A DNA stretch of 64,000 bases from Phaseolus vulgaris (lineage: Eukaryota > Streptophyta > Magnoliopsida > Fabales > Fabaceae): assembly GCF_000499845.2 (NCBI RefSeq), contig NC_023758.2, positions 23,053,366-23,117,365 on the forward strand, written 5' to 3'. Under the pieces are notes generated by a model, which saw only the letters and a list, made by a program, of their open reading frames with translations, ran no database searches and was not told where the DNA came from. The translations under genes were made by a program, and so were the position numbers. Positions 63,054-64,000 of this stretch are shown in pieces (positions within the stretch are counted from its first letter, which is position 1; each line of letters opens with the position of its first letter).

Positions 63054-64000
63054 TGGAATCCAGATGCAGCCAATTGCTACTACAAGTGCAAATACTGATG
63101 TTATGAGGTTGGGCAAGAAGTATGGAAACCTACAAAATGATTTATGTTTGGAAAATAAAAATCAGCACATCATTAAGATTTTATTTGGATAAAGTTCTCC
63201 ATGAGTACTTACAGGAAGATAAAATAAGACAGAAAAACATAATAAGTAAGCAAAAATCAGATTATTCTTAATCTAATTTGTTAAAGTTTTCTTGTACTAG
63301 CTTCTATAAAAATGATTCAGGCATAAACTAATTTTCTGGAGAAGTTTATCTAAATAGGTCCAAATGATAAAGCAATTTAAACAGAAACTGAATATGAAAG
63401 TCCACTTACTTATTCCAAAAGGAATTCTTTGGAAAAATATTTGGGTACTTCTCTACTGGCTACAATTAAATACAGAATTTCAGCAGTTAACCTTCTCAGA
63501 AAACCAGAATACTTTCAATTCAAAACATTTCATCTTATAAACATATGGAAATTCAAGGCTTTATGCAAGATTTATCTTATACTCCAGATGGCTAAGAATA
63601 TGAATAGTACCTGAGCCAAATAGCCTCTCAATGATGGGCCAATTATTAAACCAATCACAACATGACTAGTTGGTGTGGAAATGCAGTTCTAAGAATTAAC
63701 AATGTAAAAGAGTTAGTGATGCTTACAGTTGACAGTCCTAGAGCTTGGTGTTCTTCTCTAAAAAGTTCAGTGGCATAGGCTTGTTAAATAAAGTAGTTAG
63801 ACAATAAAATGTAGAAATGGAAGTTTGAAAGAGAATGAAGTTATAATCAACACATGCATTCAAAATTTGTATCCAAGTACTGGTGGAAAAAACAAGAAAG
63901 TGTGAAATAGTAGGGGTTAAAGATATGATACCCTCACTGGTCCTAGAAAACCATTGAAACATCCGAGAAGAAATATCGTAAGAATAGCCATCCAAAAACT
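63054..64000 (-). pseudogene. Zinc-induced-facilitator-like (ZIFL) transporter fragment, runs off the window
   Basis: Five blocks on the minus strand match successive parts of plant ZIF/ZIFL major-facilitator transporters: SFWMAILTIFLLGCFNGFLG (window edge to about 63930), AYATELFREEHQALGLSTV (about 63780-63725), VIGLIIGPSLRGYLAQ (about 63660-63615), VEKYPNIFPKNSFWNK (about 63455-63408) and FPYFLPNLITSVFALVVAIG (63129-63054, ending IP/GTATGG). Each is bounded by plausible splice sites. The exons for the second half of the transporter (from ETLH onward) are not found to the left. ZIFL proteins export or store Zn chelates at the tonoplast or plasma membrane. Partial content inside CACTA sequence suggests capture; a decayed host copy is the alternative. 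Confidence 0.75.

Overview
The window looks like nuclear DNA of a flowering plant, most likely a papilionoid legume. It is AT-rich, its genes carry many GT-AG introns, it has a plastid-targeted ferredoxin-NADP reductase and two thaumatin-like genes, and several plant transposon superfamilies are layered on each other. The legume call rests on the general look of the transposon families and proteins; no search was run.

Only three genes look alive, all on the minus strand: a thaumatin-like protein (TLP1, about 3.9-4.8 kb, last exon not found), a complete nine-exon leaf-type FNR (10.5-13.1 kb, 362 residues predicted), and a second thaumatin-like gene (TLP2, 51.2-53.6 kb). TLP2 has a predicted third exon that encodes a membrane segment. 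The two TLP genes share strand, exon layout and intron phases and are probably old tandem copies pushed apart by transposon growth.

Region by region: 1-187, right end of a CACTA element; 7.9-9.3 kb, two tandem Mutator-like miniature elements joined by a palindrome; 13.9-20.45 kb, decayed RPA-like and B3-domain sequences, an unknown multi-exon fragment and a possible Helitron 3' end; 21.1-21.7 kb, a repeat array built on TGTTACTAAA; 23.7-28.3 kb, a deleted Ty3/gypsy element with one LTR; about 29.3-49.5 kb, a 20-kb CACTA element carrying decayed TNPA-like and TNP2-like genes. A second CACTA (33586-40703, target duplication TAT) sits inside a TNP2 intron and carries a captured V-ATPase subunit G gene. 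From 51.9 to 52.6 kb, inside TLP2 intron 2, lies a miniature LTR-element array with an inverted last LTR. From 54.07 to 58.93 kb lies a mosaic copia-type element whose two outer ends are LTR 5' ends, with a perfect CTAAA target duplication. From 60.23 kb to the end lies the left part of another CACTA that contains FKBP-like and zinc-induced-facilitator-like gene fragments.

The main story is transposon-driven gene shuffling. Two CACTA elements appear to have picked up host gene pieces, one of them nested in the other family's transposase intron. Two neighbouring LTR-element insertions that share an LTR family have mirror-image ends flanked by clean target duplications, which points to template switching during reverse transcription. 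Everything was read by eye; splice sites were chosen by GT-AG rules, frame and family resemblance.
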